Shown here piece after piece: positions 22,860 through 34,509 of a DNA stretch of 64,000 nucleotides. A program made the translations under genes and the position numbers. Within the stretch, counting starts at the first letter, position 1, and each line of letters begins with the position of its first letter. The notes under the pieces were generated by a model, which was not told where the DNA came from, searched no databases, and saw only the letters and a program-made list of their open reading frames with translations. The stretch comes from Strigops habroptila. Its lineage: Eukaryota; Chordata; Aves; Psittaciformes; Psittacidae. The stretch covers positions 161,569 through 225,568 of the forward strand of contig NC_044297.2 in the NCBI RefSeq assembly GCF_004027225.2, written 5' to 3'.

Positions 22860-25320
22860 TCAGGGAGAGGAGAAGGTCACTGTATCTGATGACACTGCGG
22901 CTACACCAACCACAGAGATGAGCACTGCGGCTACTCCAACGCCAGCAAGAGGCTCTGTGGCTATTCCAAAGCCAGCAACGAGCACTGCAGTTACTCCCAC
23001 ACCAGCGATGAGCACTGTGGCTACCCCAACCTCTGCAACAGGCAGTGCAGCTACTGCAACCCTGACAACAGACACTGCAGCTACTCCAACTGCTGCAACA
23101 GGCAGTGCAGCTACTCCAACCCTAACATCAAACACTGCAGCTACTCCAGTCCCAGCGATGAGCACTCTTGCTACTCCACCCTCAGTGATGAGCACTGTGA
23201 CTACTCCAACTCCTTTGACAAGCACTGCAGTTACTCCAACCCTAACAACGGACACTGCAGCTGCTTCAACCCCAGTGACAGGCCCTGCAGCTGAACTGAA
23301 GAACCAACCTGTGCCATTATCAGTCACCCCTGTACAGAAGCAATGGACACGAGAGTCAGCTCGTGTAATGAAAGAGGATGAGGCAAGGCCAGCACAAGCA
23401 ACAGCGGAGGAGGCAGAACCAGACGAAACCTCTCACTCCCTGTCCCTGAGTGAGCTGCGGGATATATGGGAAGATTCTGGCAGTCGTCCAGGTGAGCACA
23501 TCATCACCTGGCTGCTCCGATGCTAGGATAATGGAGCTAGTAGCCTGAAATTAGAGGGATTACTGGGATTACTTTCTAAGGAAGCAGGCATTGACAAGGT
23601 GACTGGAAAAGGGACCCAATCCCTCAGCCTCTGGATGTGGCTCCTCTCAGCTGTGTGGGAAAGGTATCCCTTCCAGGAAGATGTTGTATGTAAGCCAGGG
23701 AAGCGGATGGCAGTGGAGAGAGGTGTCCAGTACCTGAGGGAATTGACTGTGCTAGACATGGTTTCTTTGGATCCCAACAATGCACAGTTACCTACAGATC
23801 CAGAGACAGTCCAGTGCACACCAGTGGAAACTGGCCACTGAGTGCTGCTGTACCGGCCATGCTGGAACTTCCATCTGAACTGGAGTCAAAGGCAGCCAAG
23901 TGGGATGGCACAACTGATCCTGCCAGTGCATTTCTCTCAGGCCCTTTGGCTGCAAAGTGCAGGCCAGTTTGCTGTTACTTGGAGGGGCATCCAGTACACT
24001 CGGAATCGACTGCCCCAGGGGTGGAAGCACAGCCCTACCATCTGCCATGGGCTGCTCCAGACTACACTGGAACAGGGGCAAGCTCCAGAACACCTGCAAT
24101 ACATTGATTGACCAGCATGTGTATCAGCATGTATACAGCAGCAGAAGCTTTTGAGAAAGGGAAGAAAATAAAGTAAGGTCAATGGACCTGCACAGGAGAT
24201 TCAGTTTTGAGGAATAAAATGGCAAGATAGACTTTGTCTGATCCCCACAGGTGTGATCAAGATAACAGTAATGTCTCCACCAACTACTAAGAAAGAAACA
24301 CAAGCTTAGTGAGGTGTTGTGGGGTTCTGGAGAATGCACATCCCAAATTACAGTCTGGTTGTAAGCTCTCTCTATCACGTGACCTGGAAGAATGATGATT
24401 TCAAATGGGGTCCTGAGCAACAACTTCTTGGTTGTTCTGATGTTCCTCAGTGGCCTGACTCTTGGGTACATGAGCATCTACGTGGCATACCTTCACCATC
24501 AGGTTCTGCACCCAGGCAGTGACATCTCGCCACAATGCAGCAGCCCAGATTGTGTGTCCCAGGCCGCTACCCGGAACACTCTCCTGGGCCTTGAGAAACA
24601 AGTCTTGTGGTGACACGGCACCCCAGAGAGAATTGAGTCAGACAATGAGACTCATTTCCAGAACAACCTTAGAGACACTTGGGCCAAAGAGCACAGCATC
24701 GAGTGGGTGTATCACATCCCCTACCATGCACCAGTCTCTGGGAAAATCCAACGGTACAACGGGCTGTTGAAAACCACGCTGACAGCAATGGGTGGTGGGA
24801 CTTTCAAACACTGGGATACACTTAGCAAAGGCCACCTGGTTGGTCAACACCAGGGAATCTGCCAACAGGGCTGGCCCAGCCCAAACAGAACTTTTACATA
24901 CCATAGAGGAAGATAAAGTTCCTGTGGTGCACTTAAAGGATGTGCTGGGGAAACCAGTCTGGATTATTCCTGCCTTGGACAAAGGGAAACCCACTAGTGG
25001 GATTGCTTTTGCTGAAGGAGCTGGGTGCACTTGGTGGGTATTGCGGGAGGATGGGAAAGTCCAGTGTGCACCTGAAGGAGATCTGATTTTTGGTAAGAAT
25101 AGCCAGTGAATTGAACTGTGTGATGCTGCGTAATATTGAATGTGATTGCTTCCATGGTGGCTGAACACCCATCACCGCACGGGACACGTTGTGGCACCTG
25201 TCCCCGCTGCTGTGGATTTGAGGATCTGAACCTGACTCCCGTGATCACCACATTAATGAAGAATCGACTTCGATCAAACTGGACAAGTGCTGTGGTGTTG
25301 GGATTGGAACTGGATTTCAG
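22860..25320 (+). mobile_element. ERVL-like endogenous retrovirus, broken internal region (gag and pol parts)
   Basis: A decayed class III (ERVL-type) element. Parts recognised in order: a gag-like region (about 22.9-23.8 kb), with a Thr/Ala/Pro repeat segment and then SLSELRDIWEDSG and RGVQYLRELTVLDM; a reverse-transcriptase remnant (about 23.84-24.4 kb), with NRLPQGWKHSPTICHGLL and APEHLQYID; a small RNase H remnant; and an integrase remnant (about 24.6-25.1 kb), with WAKEHSIEWVYHIPYHAP and WVLREDGKVQCAPEGDL. Most of pol is missing, the order inside is disturbed, and there are roughly ten or more breaks, so it is a fossil. No flanking LTR pair is recognised. The family is inferred from resemblance to avian ERVL gag-pol proteins remembered by eye. 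It interrupts or lies just downstream of HSF5-like copy B. Age is probably tens of millions of years. Confidence 0.8.
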
Positions 25321-25499
25321 CTGAGCTCTGGAGGGAATGGGTCTCTCCAGTTTTCACAGCTCTTCCATTATATTCTCTATATTTTCTACCAGTTGAGTGA
25401 AAAAAGCCAATCTTCTACATTAGTGCAGAATTTGACTGTTTTAAAAATTCTTCAGACTTTCAATTCTGGAGACAATGTATTTGTTGGGTTAGAACTTTG

Positions 25500-25640
25500 G
25501 TTTAAATAGGTCTTACAAGTAATTTTTTCACTTTTCAGCTATTGTATTTATAGCAACAGCCACTGTGAAGATTTGAATGGCTGTGCTTTATAGTGACGTG
25601 AAGGCAAATGATGAAATCTTTGTACTGGAAATGTTTAATA
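25500..25640 (+). repeat. Second copy of the sequence found 3' of the HSF5-like exons
   Basis: The stretch AGCTATTGTATTTATAGCAA, followed by GATTTGAATGGCTGTG and CAAATGATGAAATCTT, matches 22222-22310 (AGCTATTGATATATATAGCA, GTTTGAAGAGCTGTG, CAAAGGATGAAATCTT) by eye. The two sit on either side of the ERVL remnant. This suggests either a duplication of 3' flank or a third, largely lost copy. Confidence 0.5.
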
Positions 25641-25999
25641 CGCTAATTTTAACAGGTTCTGGAGCAGGATCTCCTGCAGTGCCGCACCATCAGTTTACAT
25701 GTGCAGGTCATACATAGAAATAAGTAACTTCTGTGATCAGACATTTTTAGCTCTATTCTTGTTAATGGGACCTGGGTGGGGTTTGTTTTACCTCGAGGAT
25801 GTTCTTTTCTCCTCTGCTCAGGCAGCAGCGTTGCAGCAATCTGCAATAAATATTTTTTTCCACTGCAGTGGGCATTGAGTTTCTGTTTTCTCTGTGGTTT
25901 AATGACAAATGATGGAGTGTCCCCATTGAAAGCAAGGCTTCATGTTTCAGTCATTGGTGCTGACACTTTTACCAACAAATAGATCTACACAAAGGTAGA
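25641..25999. other. Intergenic
   Basis: No gene is recognised between the HSF5-like flank repeat and the next CR1. Confidence 0.4.
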
Positions 26000-26242
26000 T
26001 TGAGATGAGATCTCAGGAGGAAGTTTTTCCCTGTGAGAGTGGTGGGACACTGGCACAGGGTGCCCAGAGAAGCTGTGGCTGACCCATCCCTGGCAGTATT
26101 CAAGGCCAGGTTGGACACAGGGGCTTGGAGCAACCTGCTCTAGTGGAAGGTGTCCCTGCCCGTGGCAGGGGGTTGGAACTGGATGAGCTTTAAGGTCCCT
26201 TCCACCCCAAACCAGTCTGGGATTCTGTGATTCTCTGATTGC
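26000..26242 (+). mobile_element. CR1 LINE 3' end
   Basis: This reads GGAAGTTTTTCCCTGTGAGA, GGTGCCCAGAGAAGCTGTGG, CAAGGCCAGGTTGGACAC, GCTCTAGTGGAAGGTGTCCC and GGGTTGGAACTGGATGAG, and ends GATTCTGTGATTCTCTGATT. This is the standard 3' untranslated region with terminal octamer repeats, so the insertion is complete at its 3' end and truncated at its 5' end. Confidence 0.95.
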
Positions 26243-26524
26243 TGAATGACAGTCACTCTCTACTTCTCGTAGGTGGATGTGACTCCCTGTTCCATTGCCC
26301 AGGTTGAGCTGTGACCCCTCGCATGCTCCACCTCTGGACAAAAGGCACTGAGGAAGAGCAGCCCGTGAGGGACCTCCCCGAGCCAGCTGGGCAGAGGCTG
26401 GTCCCCCCGCGGCAACTCCTGGAGCACCCCTGGGTGCCCAGTGGCCATGGGCACGATGCTGCTGCCATCACAAAGCTGTGGCGGTCCCTGTGGAGATGCC
26501 CATTGTGATGGGGCCCCCATGGTG

Positions 26525-26625
26525 ACCGTGGGCTATTTAAGGAGCGAGAGCCCTGCAGGAACCAGTGCAGAGGAGACCCCTCCCTGGGGAGGCTGCATCT
26601 CCCCTGGCTGCCCTGCGCATCCAGG
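26525..26625 (+). promoter_or_regulatory. Promoter-like TATTTAAG box with a following exon-like segment
   Basis: GGGCTATTTAAGGAGCG at about 26531 looks like a TATA-type core promoter. Some 90 bases later, CGCATCCAGGTACGTG at 26617-26632 looks like a strong splice donor. That combination resembles a short non-coding first exon. No downstream coding exon is recognised, because a minisatellite starts within 70 bases. It may be a remnant of a small GC-rich gene or chance. Confidence 0.25.
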
Positions 26626-26689
26626 TACGTGTTCTTTGACTTTTTAATCCTAGTTTAGTATTCGCTTGAAACACATTGTGGGTGCGTGC

Positions 26690-27245
26690 TCTAAAGGGAG
26701 GAGAAGCTGTCAGGAGATGTGCTGGTGCCATCCCAGCTGGCCAGGCCAGCGCTGGGCATTGCGGAAGGCTGCAGTGCTCTGCTGGGCTCTGGCAATGCAT
26801 TCTGGAAGGTGACAAAGGCCCTGGCAGGCGCAGGCACAGCCCAGAAGCCCGCTGGGCAGTGCAGGAGGTGGCAGGGCCTTGGCAGGTTCTAGTGATCCCT
26901 GTGCCGGGCATTCCAGAAGGCACAATGCGAGCTGTTGGGTTCCAGCAATGGAAGCCCTCAGGCACTGCAGAAGGCAGGAGTGTCCCTCACGGACTAAGGC
27001 AAAGCCCAAGGATGCCCACTGGGAATTCTGGCAGACAAGAGGGCAAGGCTGGGGCTCTGGCAAGGCCCTAGGAAGAGCGTTGGCCGTTCTATAAGGAGGA
27101 GGAGGCCCTGGCAGATACCGCCAATGCCTGCAAACACCCACCAGGCATTCCAGAAGGTGGAAAGGAGCTGGTGGGCTCTGGCAACGCCTGCAAAACAGTG
27201 ACAGGTCTACCCAGAGTGCACTACTGCACCAAGCCTGCTGCCAGG
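26690..27245 (+). repeat. Degenerate minisatellite, ~60 bp step
   Basis: Blocks such as GGGCTCTGGCAATGC, ATTCTGGAAGGTG and GGCATTCCAGAAGG alternate about every 60 or 120 bp. The copies are strongly diverged. The long frames on both strands (up to about 180 codons on the minus strand) come from repeat periodicity. Confidence 0.7.
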
Positions 27246-27459
27246 GCAATAGGAGTCCAGGTCTACCCAGAGTGGCTGCCCCAAGCCTATTTTAATGGCT
27301 TGGTGGCAGGGTGCCACAGCTATTTTGGGGGATCGCTGAACCCCACTTCTACCCCCCAGTCAGAGCCCTCGGGAGGGCAGGAGTCACCCCAACCCCCAGG
27401 GACCTCCTCTTATTTTCATCCTTTCCCAAGGGCAGTAGGATGAGCTCATTGCCAGCATC

Positions 27460-28860
27460 CTCACAGGTTAAGATTTAGGGGGGACCCCCCGGCTGCACCC
27501 CTGGCAGGGTCCCCCTAAATGTCCAGTTCCCCCCTCCCCAATGATCTGTGGGGTGGTCTCTGGTGGCTGTAGCCCCTGCTTGAGGGCTCTGGTGGTCCCC
27601 CAAATTACTCTGCCCCCCGCAAAGCTTGGGGACACTCCCATGAACCCCAAAATCCCCCCAAACCTCCAATTCCCTTCTGAACTCCCAAATCTCCCTCATT
27701 TACTGCCATGGGCCAACATTGGGCCCTGAAGAGTCAGGGTACCCGGGGACAAATGTAACCCCTATTTTTTGGACATTGGTTGTTCTCCAAATCCCTACAC
27801 CACACCGGGATCCCCCCGGGTTTTGGGGATCCCCCCCAATGCCCAAATACCGCCTGGACCCCCAAATCCCCTCTGAACCCCCAAATTCTTCTCCTCAACA
27901 CACCTCCTCCCTGGGGGAAGGTTGCTCACCCAAGAGCAACTCACGTGTCCTGGGACCCATGTACTCCCCTGTTTTCAGCACATGGGAGGTCCACCAATAT
28001 AATGTGCCTCCTACAGCGAGTTTTGGGGAACTCACCAAACCTCCAAAAGTCCCTTGAACCCCCAAATCCCTCCAAACCCCCAAATTCCTGCCATTTATGG
28101 CAATGGGGCTAAATGGGGCATCCAATGAGATTCAGGTGCCCCGGCATGGATGTAGCCCCCATTCTTGGGAGAGAGGGAGTTCCCCAAATTACTGTGGTGC
28201 CATCCTGAGTAGTTTTGGGGATGAGCCTGAACCCCAAAATCACTGCAGGGCACCCAAAATCCCCCCAAACCCAAACCCTGCAGCTCCAAAGCTGCCCTGG
28301 CTCAGCGCAGTGGCACAGAGCCCACTAAAAAGAGGGTGTCCCGAAAAGCGGGGTCCCTCCAGCACTCTCCCTGGGGGTCCCCCAAAATACTCTGGGACCC
28401 CAAATCCACTGGGGCGACCCCAAAATTGCTTCAGGCCCCCAAATGGCACTGGCACCCCCAAAGTGCCCTCCAGACTTGCAGGGGTTCAGTAGTGAATTCA
28501 GGGGGTCAGAGGGGGCGGACCTGCCAAAAGGGGCACCCCAATAAAGGGGCACTCCAAACCCACGCTGCTCCGCAAAGGGCCCTGGAGCCACCCAAAGCAA
28601 TCGTGGTGCCCTCCAAATCCTGGAGTACCCCCAAATCTCCTTGAAGCACCACAAGAGCAGGCAGGACCCCCAGATGGGGTCTGGGGCAGCCCAAAAGTGA
28701 GCTGCACACTCCCATCACCCCGGGCCCCCCAGATGAGCTCAGGGCACCCTAAAATCCTGGAGGGGCTCCACCAAACACTCCCACCCCAACTGGAGTTCCC
28801 CCAAAAAAGCTGCCTCCCCCAAAGCCACCCAGCCCCGAATTGCTCCTTATTGCCACCAAA
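27460..28860 (+). repeat. C-rich minisatellite (CCCCAAA type)
   Basis: About 1.4 kb of imperfect short steps such as CCCCCAAATCCCC, CCCCCAAAGTGCCC and CCCAAAATACTC, with an irregular 20-30 bp rhythm. The G-rich minus strand would favour G-quadruplexes. No trustworthy exon is seen within it. Confidence 0.8.
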
Positions 28861-28994
28861 CTACACCGCATGAGGCACCCCAAACCCCAACCCCGCCTCC
28901 CTGCAGTATCAGGGAGCTAGGGGGCAGCCCCAGAGTCCGGGGTTTTGCCCCCAAAAGAGCACCAGCCAGGAGGTAGTGTGGGGGATGAGCAGGA

Positions 28995-29110
28995 GCACCT
29001 GCGGCAGGTACTGGGAGCACTGGGATATTGAAACCCCAGCAGTACCGGGGGCCATAGTGGCCTATATTGGTCTGTACTGGTGCATACTGGTCCTCACTGC
29101 TCCATACTGG
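28995..29110 (+). repeat. TACTGG-type short tandem repeat
   Basis: TACTGG or CACTGG steps with GTACTGGGAGCACTGGGAT, GTCTGTACTGGTGCATACTGG and TCCATACTGG recur every 10-20 bases. The CR1 that follows starts directly after it. Confidence 0.7.
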
Positions 29111-30002
29111 GGTGTGTAAATTTGCAGACGACACCAAGTCAGGTGGGAGTGTTGATCTGCTGGAGGGTGGGAAGCTCTGCAGAGGGATCTGGACAGGCTG
29201 GATCCATGGGCTGTGGCCAATGGGATGAGGTTCAACAAGGCAAAGTGCCGGGTCCTGCACTTGGGCCACAACAACCCCCTGCAACGCTCCAGGCTTGGGG
29301 CAGAGCGGCTGGAAACTGCTCATGGGAAACGACCTGGGGGTGCTGATGGATGGAGCTGAACATGAGCAGCTTGTGCCCAGGCAGCCAAGAAGCCACCAGC
29401 ATCCTGGCCTGGCTCAGCACCAGTGTGGCAGCAGGGCCAGGGCAGTGACTGTCCCCCTGCACTGGGCACTGGTGAGGCTGCACCTCGAATCCTGTGTCAG
29501 TTCTGGGCCCCTCACTCCAAGAGAGACATTGAGGTGCTGGAGCGGGGCCAGAGAAGGGCCCCGGAGCTGGTGCAGGGCCTGGAGCACAAGTGTGATGAGG
29601 AACGGCTGAGGGACCTGGGGGGGTTTAGTCTGGAGAAGAGAAGGCTCAGGGGGGACCTTATCGCTCTGTGCAACTGCCTGACAGGAGGATGGAGCCAGGA
29701 GGGGGCTGGTCTCTGCTCCCAAGGAACAAGGGGTGGGACAAGAGCAAACGGCCTCAAGCTGCACCAGGGGAGGTTTAGATGGAGATTAGGAACAATTCTT
29801 TCCCCAAAGGGTGCTCAGGCATTGGAACAGGCTGCCCAGGGCAGTGCTGGAGTCACTGTCCCTGGGCGTGTTCACAAACCATGTAGAGGAGGCCCTCAGT
29901 GACACAGGTTAGTGGTGGCCTTGGCAGTCCCGGGGTAAAGGTTGGACTTGATGATCTTAAAGGTCTTTTCCAACCTGGTCGATTCTATGATTCTATATGA
30001 TC
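29111..30002 (+). mobile_element. CR1 LINE, ~0.9 kb 3' part
   Basis: The element starts in the final part of the reverse-transcriptase frame (TTTGCAGACGACACCAAG, the FADDTK motif). It continues through CTGCACTTGGGCCACAACAA, GGCCCCTCACTCCAAGAGAG, GAGAAGGCTCAGGGG and TGCTCAGGCATTGGAACAGG, and ends in GATTCTATGATTCTATATGAT. It is 5' truncated as most CR1 copies are. The reading frame is broken, so it is inactive. Confidence 0.95.
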
Positions 30003-30159
30003 CTTTTTGCTGAGACATCAGTGAACCAGGTATTTTCTGTTGGTGTTCCCTCAGTGAAGGGAGGTGCTTCTAAACCTGGTGAGGATTTGAAAGGTTGTTG
30101 TAAGGCTGATGGCTCTGCATTTACAGGCACCTGTTGTAGTTTGGAAACTTTAGTCTGTC

Positions 30160-31135
30160 CTTCATTGCCGAGAGCAGGCATCAGAGAGAAAGTATGCAGA
30201 TGGAGTTTTAGGTGGCAAAGCGAGGGCTGTTTGCCATGTAGGTGGCACTGTTGCTCTGCTCACCATGTGTAGGTGATGCCCAGCACCAGCTTTCTGTCCT
30301 AGGTCCTCAGCTGTAACAGCAGAGGTTGGACGTTTGCACTCTGTGAACCTTTGTCCAGGACGCCATAGAGTGGGTACCAGAGAGGCAGTACACAGATGGA
30401 GTTTTAGGTGGCAAAGCAAGGGCAGATTGCCATGTAGGTGGCACCATTGCGGACATCATCGTGTGAACATGATGCCCAGCATGAGGCACTTTGGCTGTGA
30501 AAGCAGGGGCTGGATGTTTGCACTCTGTGAGCCTTGGTCCAATACACCTGAGACTGCAAACCAGACAGACAGTACACAGATGGAGTTTCAGGTGGCAAAG
30601 CGAGGGCTGATTGCCATGTTGGTCACACCACTGCAGAGCTCACTGTGTGTAAGTGGTGCCCAGTACCAGCTTTCTGTCCTGGCTCTTCAACTGTGGGTGC
30701 AGGGGCTGGACATTCTCACTCTGTGAGCCGTGCTCCAGGACGTCCGAGAGCAGGCAAATGAAAGGACATATGCAGATGCAGTCCTAGGTGGCAAAGCAAG
30801 GGCGAATTGCCATGTTGGTGACACCATTGCAGAGTTCTGTGTGTGTAGAAGATGGCCAGCACCAGCTTTCTATCCTGGCTCTTTGGCTGTGGGAGCAGGG
30901 GCCAGATGTTCGCACTCTGTGAGCTGAGCTTTTGGACGCCCAGGAGCAGGCATCAGAGTGGAGAGCCAGTATGCAGATGGTGTGATAGGTGGCAAAGTGA
31001 GGGTGGATTGCCGTGTTGGTGGCACTGTTGCGGAGCTCACCCTGGGTAGGTGATGCCCAGCACCAGCTTCCTTTCCTGGCTCTTTGACTGTGGGAGCAGG
31101 TGCTGGACATTCACACTCTGTGAGCAGTCACAAAA
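30160..31135 (-). repeat. Satellite array, ~190 bp unit, five units, reverse orientation
   Basis: This is the same unit as the array at 1-1.9 kb, reversed. Landmarks CAGCACCAGCTTTCTGTCCT, GGACGTTTGCACTCTGTGA, GGAGTTTTAGGTGGCAAAGC and TTGCCATGTAGGTGGCAC recur at about 190 bp (tool block near 30280, 30470, 30660, 30855 and 31060). Copies are moderately diverged but more regular than those of the first array. It ends about 430 bp before the start codon of an olfactory receptor pseudogene. Confidence 0.9.
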
Positions 31136-31567
31136 ATTAGAATCCTAAATCTAAAAAAAGAATTTGTCAGATAGGAATGTAGGGAAGAGGAAAAAAAAAA
31201 AAGACCTACAACAAAAAAAGCCCAAACCAAACTCAGCTAAAATCATGATAAAGTCATGCTGAGCTTCTCTGCAGCCCACAGGTTTTTAGAATCATGAGTG
31301 CAGATACTGAAATTTTATTACATGTGACATCCCCAGTGAATGTTGGAGCTTTCACAGAGCAGCTTCATTAACCCCCTGCAGCAGCACAGAACTGAGTCTT
31401 TGGGAGCTGCAGGGCTTCTCCAAGCACACTCAGCCACCAGTACCAGAAACAGGAAAATGCATTTGAACATGGGGGACGTGGTGGAAAATTGTCTGGTTCT
31501 GCTCTGAGAAGTCTGTTCTATCTTATTTGTTCCTCCTTTGACAGTGCTCCATAACAAAAGGCAGAAA

Positions 31568-32533
31568 ATGTCCAACAGCAGCTCCACCACACAGTTCCTC
31601 CTCCTGCCATTCACAGACACGCTGGAGCTGCAGCTCTGGCACTTCTGGCTCTTCCTGGGCATGTCCCTGGCTGCACTCCCGGGCAACGGACTCATCATCA
31701 CCCACACAGCCTGTGACCAGCACCTCCACACCCCCATGTACATCTTCCTCCTCACCCTCTCCCTCCTGGACCTGGGTGCCATCCCCACCACTGTCCCAAA
31801 TCCATGGTCAATTCCCTCTGGGACAACAGAGCCATTCACTATATAGGCTGTGCTGTCCAGGTCTTATATTCTTCTTGTTTGGAGCAGAGTTTGCCCTTCT
31901 CACTGTCACGTCCTACGACCACTACGTGGCCATCTGCAAACCCCTGCACTATGGGACCCTCCTGGGCAGCAGAGCTTGTGTCCACCTGGCAGCAGCTGCC
32001 TGGGGCACTGGGTTTCTCAATGCTCTGCTGCACACAGCCAATACATTTTCACTACCCCTCTGCCGAGGCAATGCTGTGGAGCAGTTCTTCTGTGAAATCC
32101 CCCAGATCCTCAAGCTCTCCTGCTCACATTCCTACTTCAGAGAAGTTGGGCTTCTTGTGGTTGGTACCTGTTTAGTCTTCGGGTGTTTTGTTTTCATTGT
32201 GGGGTCCTATGTGCAGATATTCAGGGCCATGTTGAGGATCCCCTCTGGGCAGGGACGCACAAAGCCATATGCATCCCTCACCTGGCTGTGGTCTCCTTGT
32301 TTGTCAGCACTGCAGCATTTGCCTACCTGAAGCCCCCCTCGATCTTCTCCCCATCCCTGGATCTGGTGGTGGCAGTGCTGTACTCGGTGGTGCCTCCAGC
32401 AGTGAACCCCCTCATCTACAGCCTGAGGAACCAGGAGCTCAGGGATGCTGTGAGGAAGCTGATGACTGGATGTGTTTCAGCAGCCATACACTGCCTGCTC
32501 TCCTCTGCAAAGGGCTCCCAGTGTAGGTCATAA
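31568..32533 (+). pseudogene. Olfactory receptor pseudogene (OR14-like, gamma-c type), full length
   Basis: A seven-transmembrane odorant receptor of the group expanded in birds. It starts MSNSSSTTQFLLLPF at 31568, and shows GNGLIITHTACDQHLHTPMY (TM1-TM2), MVNSLWDNRAIHYIGCA, TSYDHYVAICKPLHY (the DRY region, here with His for Arg in MAYDRY), SYVQIFRAMLRIPS, and VVPPAVNPLIYSLRNQELRD (the NPxxY region). The stop TAA is at 32531-32533. About 310 codons are present, the normal length. The frame shifts about three times: near 31800 before MVNSLWD, near 31870 after GCAVQ, and near 32265 after the RIPSGQG region. It is therefore a recent pseudogene, unless the assembly has indel errors. Its coding exon is single, as usual. 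The satellite array lies on its 5' side. Confidence 0.9.
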
Positions 32534-33164
32534 CAGGCCACGTCTGTCTTTCCTGCTTTACATTTGGGGGGTTTTTCCACTTATGATGTTGTTGTCTTCA
32601 AAGACATGCCAGTTTTCATCCCCTCCTACTTCAGTATCTGCCCATCTTGTGTGACCCACAGACTTTGTGTCAGTGGGGGTCTCTCATTTTATTTAAGGGA
32701 AATAAATAATCCTGCAGCAACTTCTTGTCTGTGATATGTCCTCAGCTGGGTGGTGCAAGACCAGTCACCTTTGTGCCCGCAGCTGCTGGGCAACCAGGTG
32801 ACCCTCCTTCAGCGGGGGACTGAACACGACAAGATGATACCCAGAGTTCCCTTCAAACCTCTCAGCCCCAGCCGCCACAGCTCCAGGGCATGGCCAGAGG
32901 AGAGATCACCAACCTGACTGCGGAGCTTCTGTGCAGCATTGCAGAGAGCCTCACCTTTCTCATCCTGCATACGGAAAGGAGAGAAGGGGCTCAGTGTAAG
33001 GAGAGCCCCTCCACATGTACCATCTGCTGCTCTTTGCTGACTGCCAGTTGTGCAGAGCTCTGCACAGACTCTCTGCTGGCTCCTCCATCAGTCTCCACAG
33101 TCTCTGGGGAACTTGGATCGAGCACTGGCACCCCTTTCCCTCACCCTGTCAAGATGGTCCTCAG
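32534..33164. other. Receptor 3' flank and intergenic DNA
   Basis: Positions 32534-32760 match, reversed, the 3' flank of the receptor remnant at 3.1-3.37 kb, including AATCCTGCAGCAACTTCTT near 32709. A polyadenylation-like AAATAAATAA lies near 32700. The rest shows no recognised gene. Confidence 0.6.
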
Positions 33165-33262
33165 CAACTGGCTCAGGGTGACCCTGCTTGAGCAGGGGCA
33201 TTGGACAAGACCAGGTGATCTCTAGAGCTCACTTCCAACCTCAACCAGTCTGTGGCTCTGTG
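33165..33262 (+). mobile_element. CR1 LINE 3' tip
   Basis: GCTCAGGGTGACCCTGCTTG, AGCAGGGGCATTGGAC, GATCTCTAGAGCTCACTTCC and AACCAGTCTGTGGCTCTGTG follow the order of the end of an old CR1 subfamily. Only the terminal ~100 bp is present. Confidence 0.75.
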
Positions 33263-34019
33263 AACTTACCACTCCACACTACCCAGAACAGCAGCAGCTC
33301 CTTGCACCTTTCTGACTCTGCAGAACAGTGTTCCAGGTACTCCTGGGACTTCTTCTGCCTCCACGGCAGGGTAGGTGCGTGTTGGGTGTGAGGGGTATGG
33401 ACATGGGCACTGTGGGGCACAAACCCTCCTCTCTCACATTGGGGCCCTTCCACAGCACAGCAGACACAGGACAGGTCATTGGTGAGCACTCTCCCAGCTG
33501 CTGCCCAATAGCACCTAGGTTCTCCTCCAGATACTGCCTCACCTCTAGGAGCAGCTCAGCTTTTTAACTGCCAGGGTTCCTGTGTCTCAGGCCCATGGTG
33601 ATATCACAGTGATGAAGCCACTGCTGTCCGCTAACACAGCCATCACCTCCCTGGGGCTGGCACCAGGAGCTGAGGTGGGGCACAGCCATGGCCACTGGGG
33701 AAACAGGGCATTGCTCTTGGCACATGGACAGGAGTGACGGCAGCCACAGGGAGTCCAGCTTCATAACGGTCACTGCTTGCGCCTCTGCTGTTGGTGCACA
33801 CTGGGTGCCGTGCACACGGGGTGCCACTGAGCTCCTCTTAGCTTAGTGAGGGCTCCCCAGGGCCAGGGGGAATCTAGCCCCTTGCACTGACAACACAGTT
33901 CCCCTTGGATTGTAATCAAAAGGGCACAGCACGGCCATGGCCTCAAGCTTATGTTAAACATACAGGAAGTGTTGGGATTCCATCTGTAACTAAGGCCAGC
34001 CTGAACCTTGCTGTCATGG
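33263..34019. other. Intergenic, no gene recognised
   Basis: Mixed-composition DNA. No exon, array or mobile element is recognised. Confidence 0.4.
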
Positions 34020-34509
34020 TTGTACATGAAGACGAATTATATCTCACAAATGAATAGGAATGGAAAAAAATTGATGGAAGAGGAATTAACATCATGCATG
34101 ACAACCATGACACTTCTGAAATATTGGCGCTCCAAGCAATGCCTGGAGAAAAAATAAAAATAGGGTGCCAAGCAATCAGTGGGTCTACTCACAGAAAACC
34201 CACTGACATTAGAATGTGTTATACTGACTTTACTAAACCAAGTCACAATGAGAAATCCTGCCAGCAGGCATTCAAATCACATTGTTGGTACAATTTTACT
34301 TTTACATGACCCATGCTTGTATTTTTATTTACTCATGGGGTGTAGAAGTATCATTTGATTTCCTAGTTGTAGAACGCAAATTGTGGAATTTGTGTACGAC
34401 AGGGTAGCCATAGATAGAAGAATATGTACTTCTAAATGTACCTATGCCCAGCCTAAATTTGTCTGCAGTAGCACTGCATGACAACATCCCCTTTTATAGG
34501 CAAGAATGG

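Noticed and set aside
22860-23327. 155-codon minus-strand frame rich in Val, Gly and Ala
   Set aside because: It is the exact antisense of the Thr/Ala/Pro repeat in the ERVL-like gag remnant and has no independent support.
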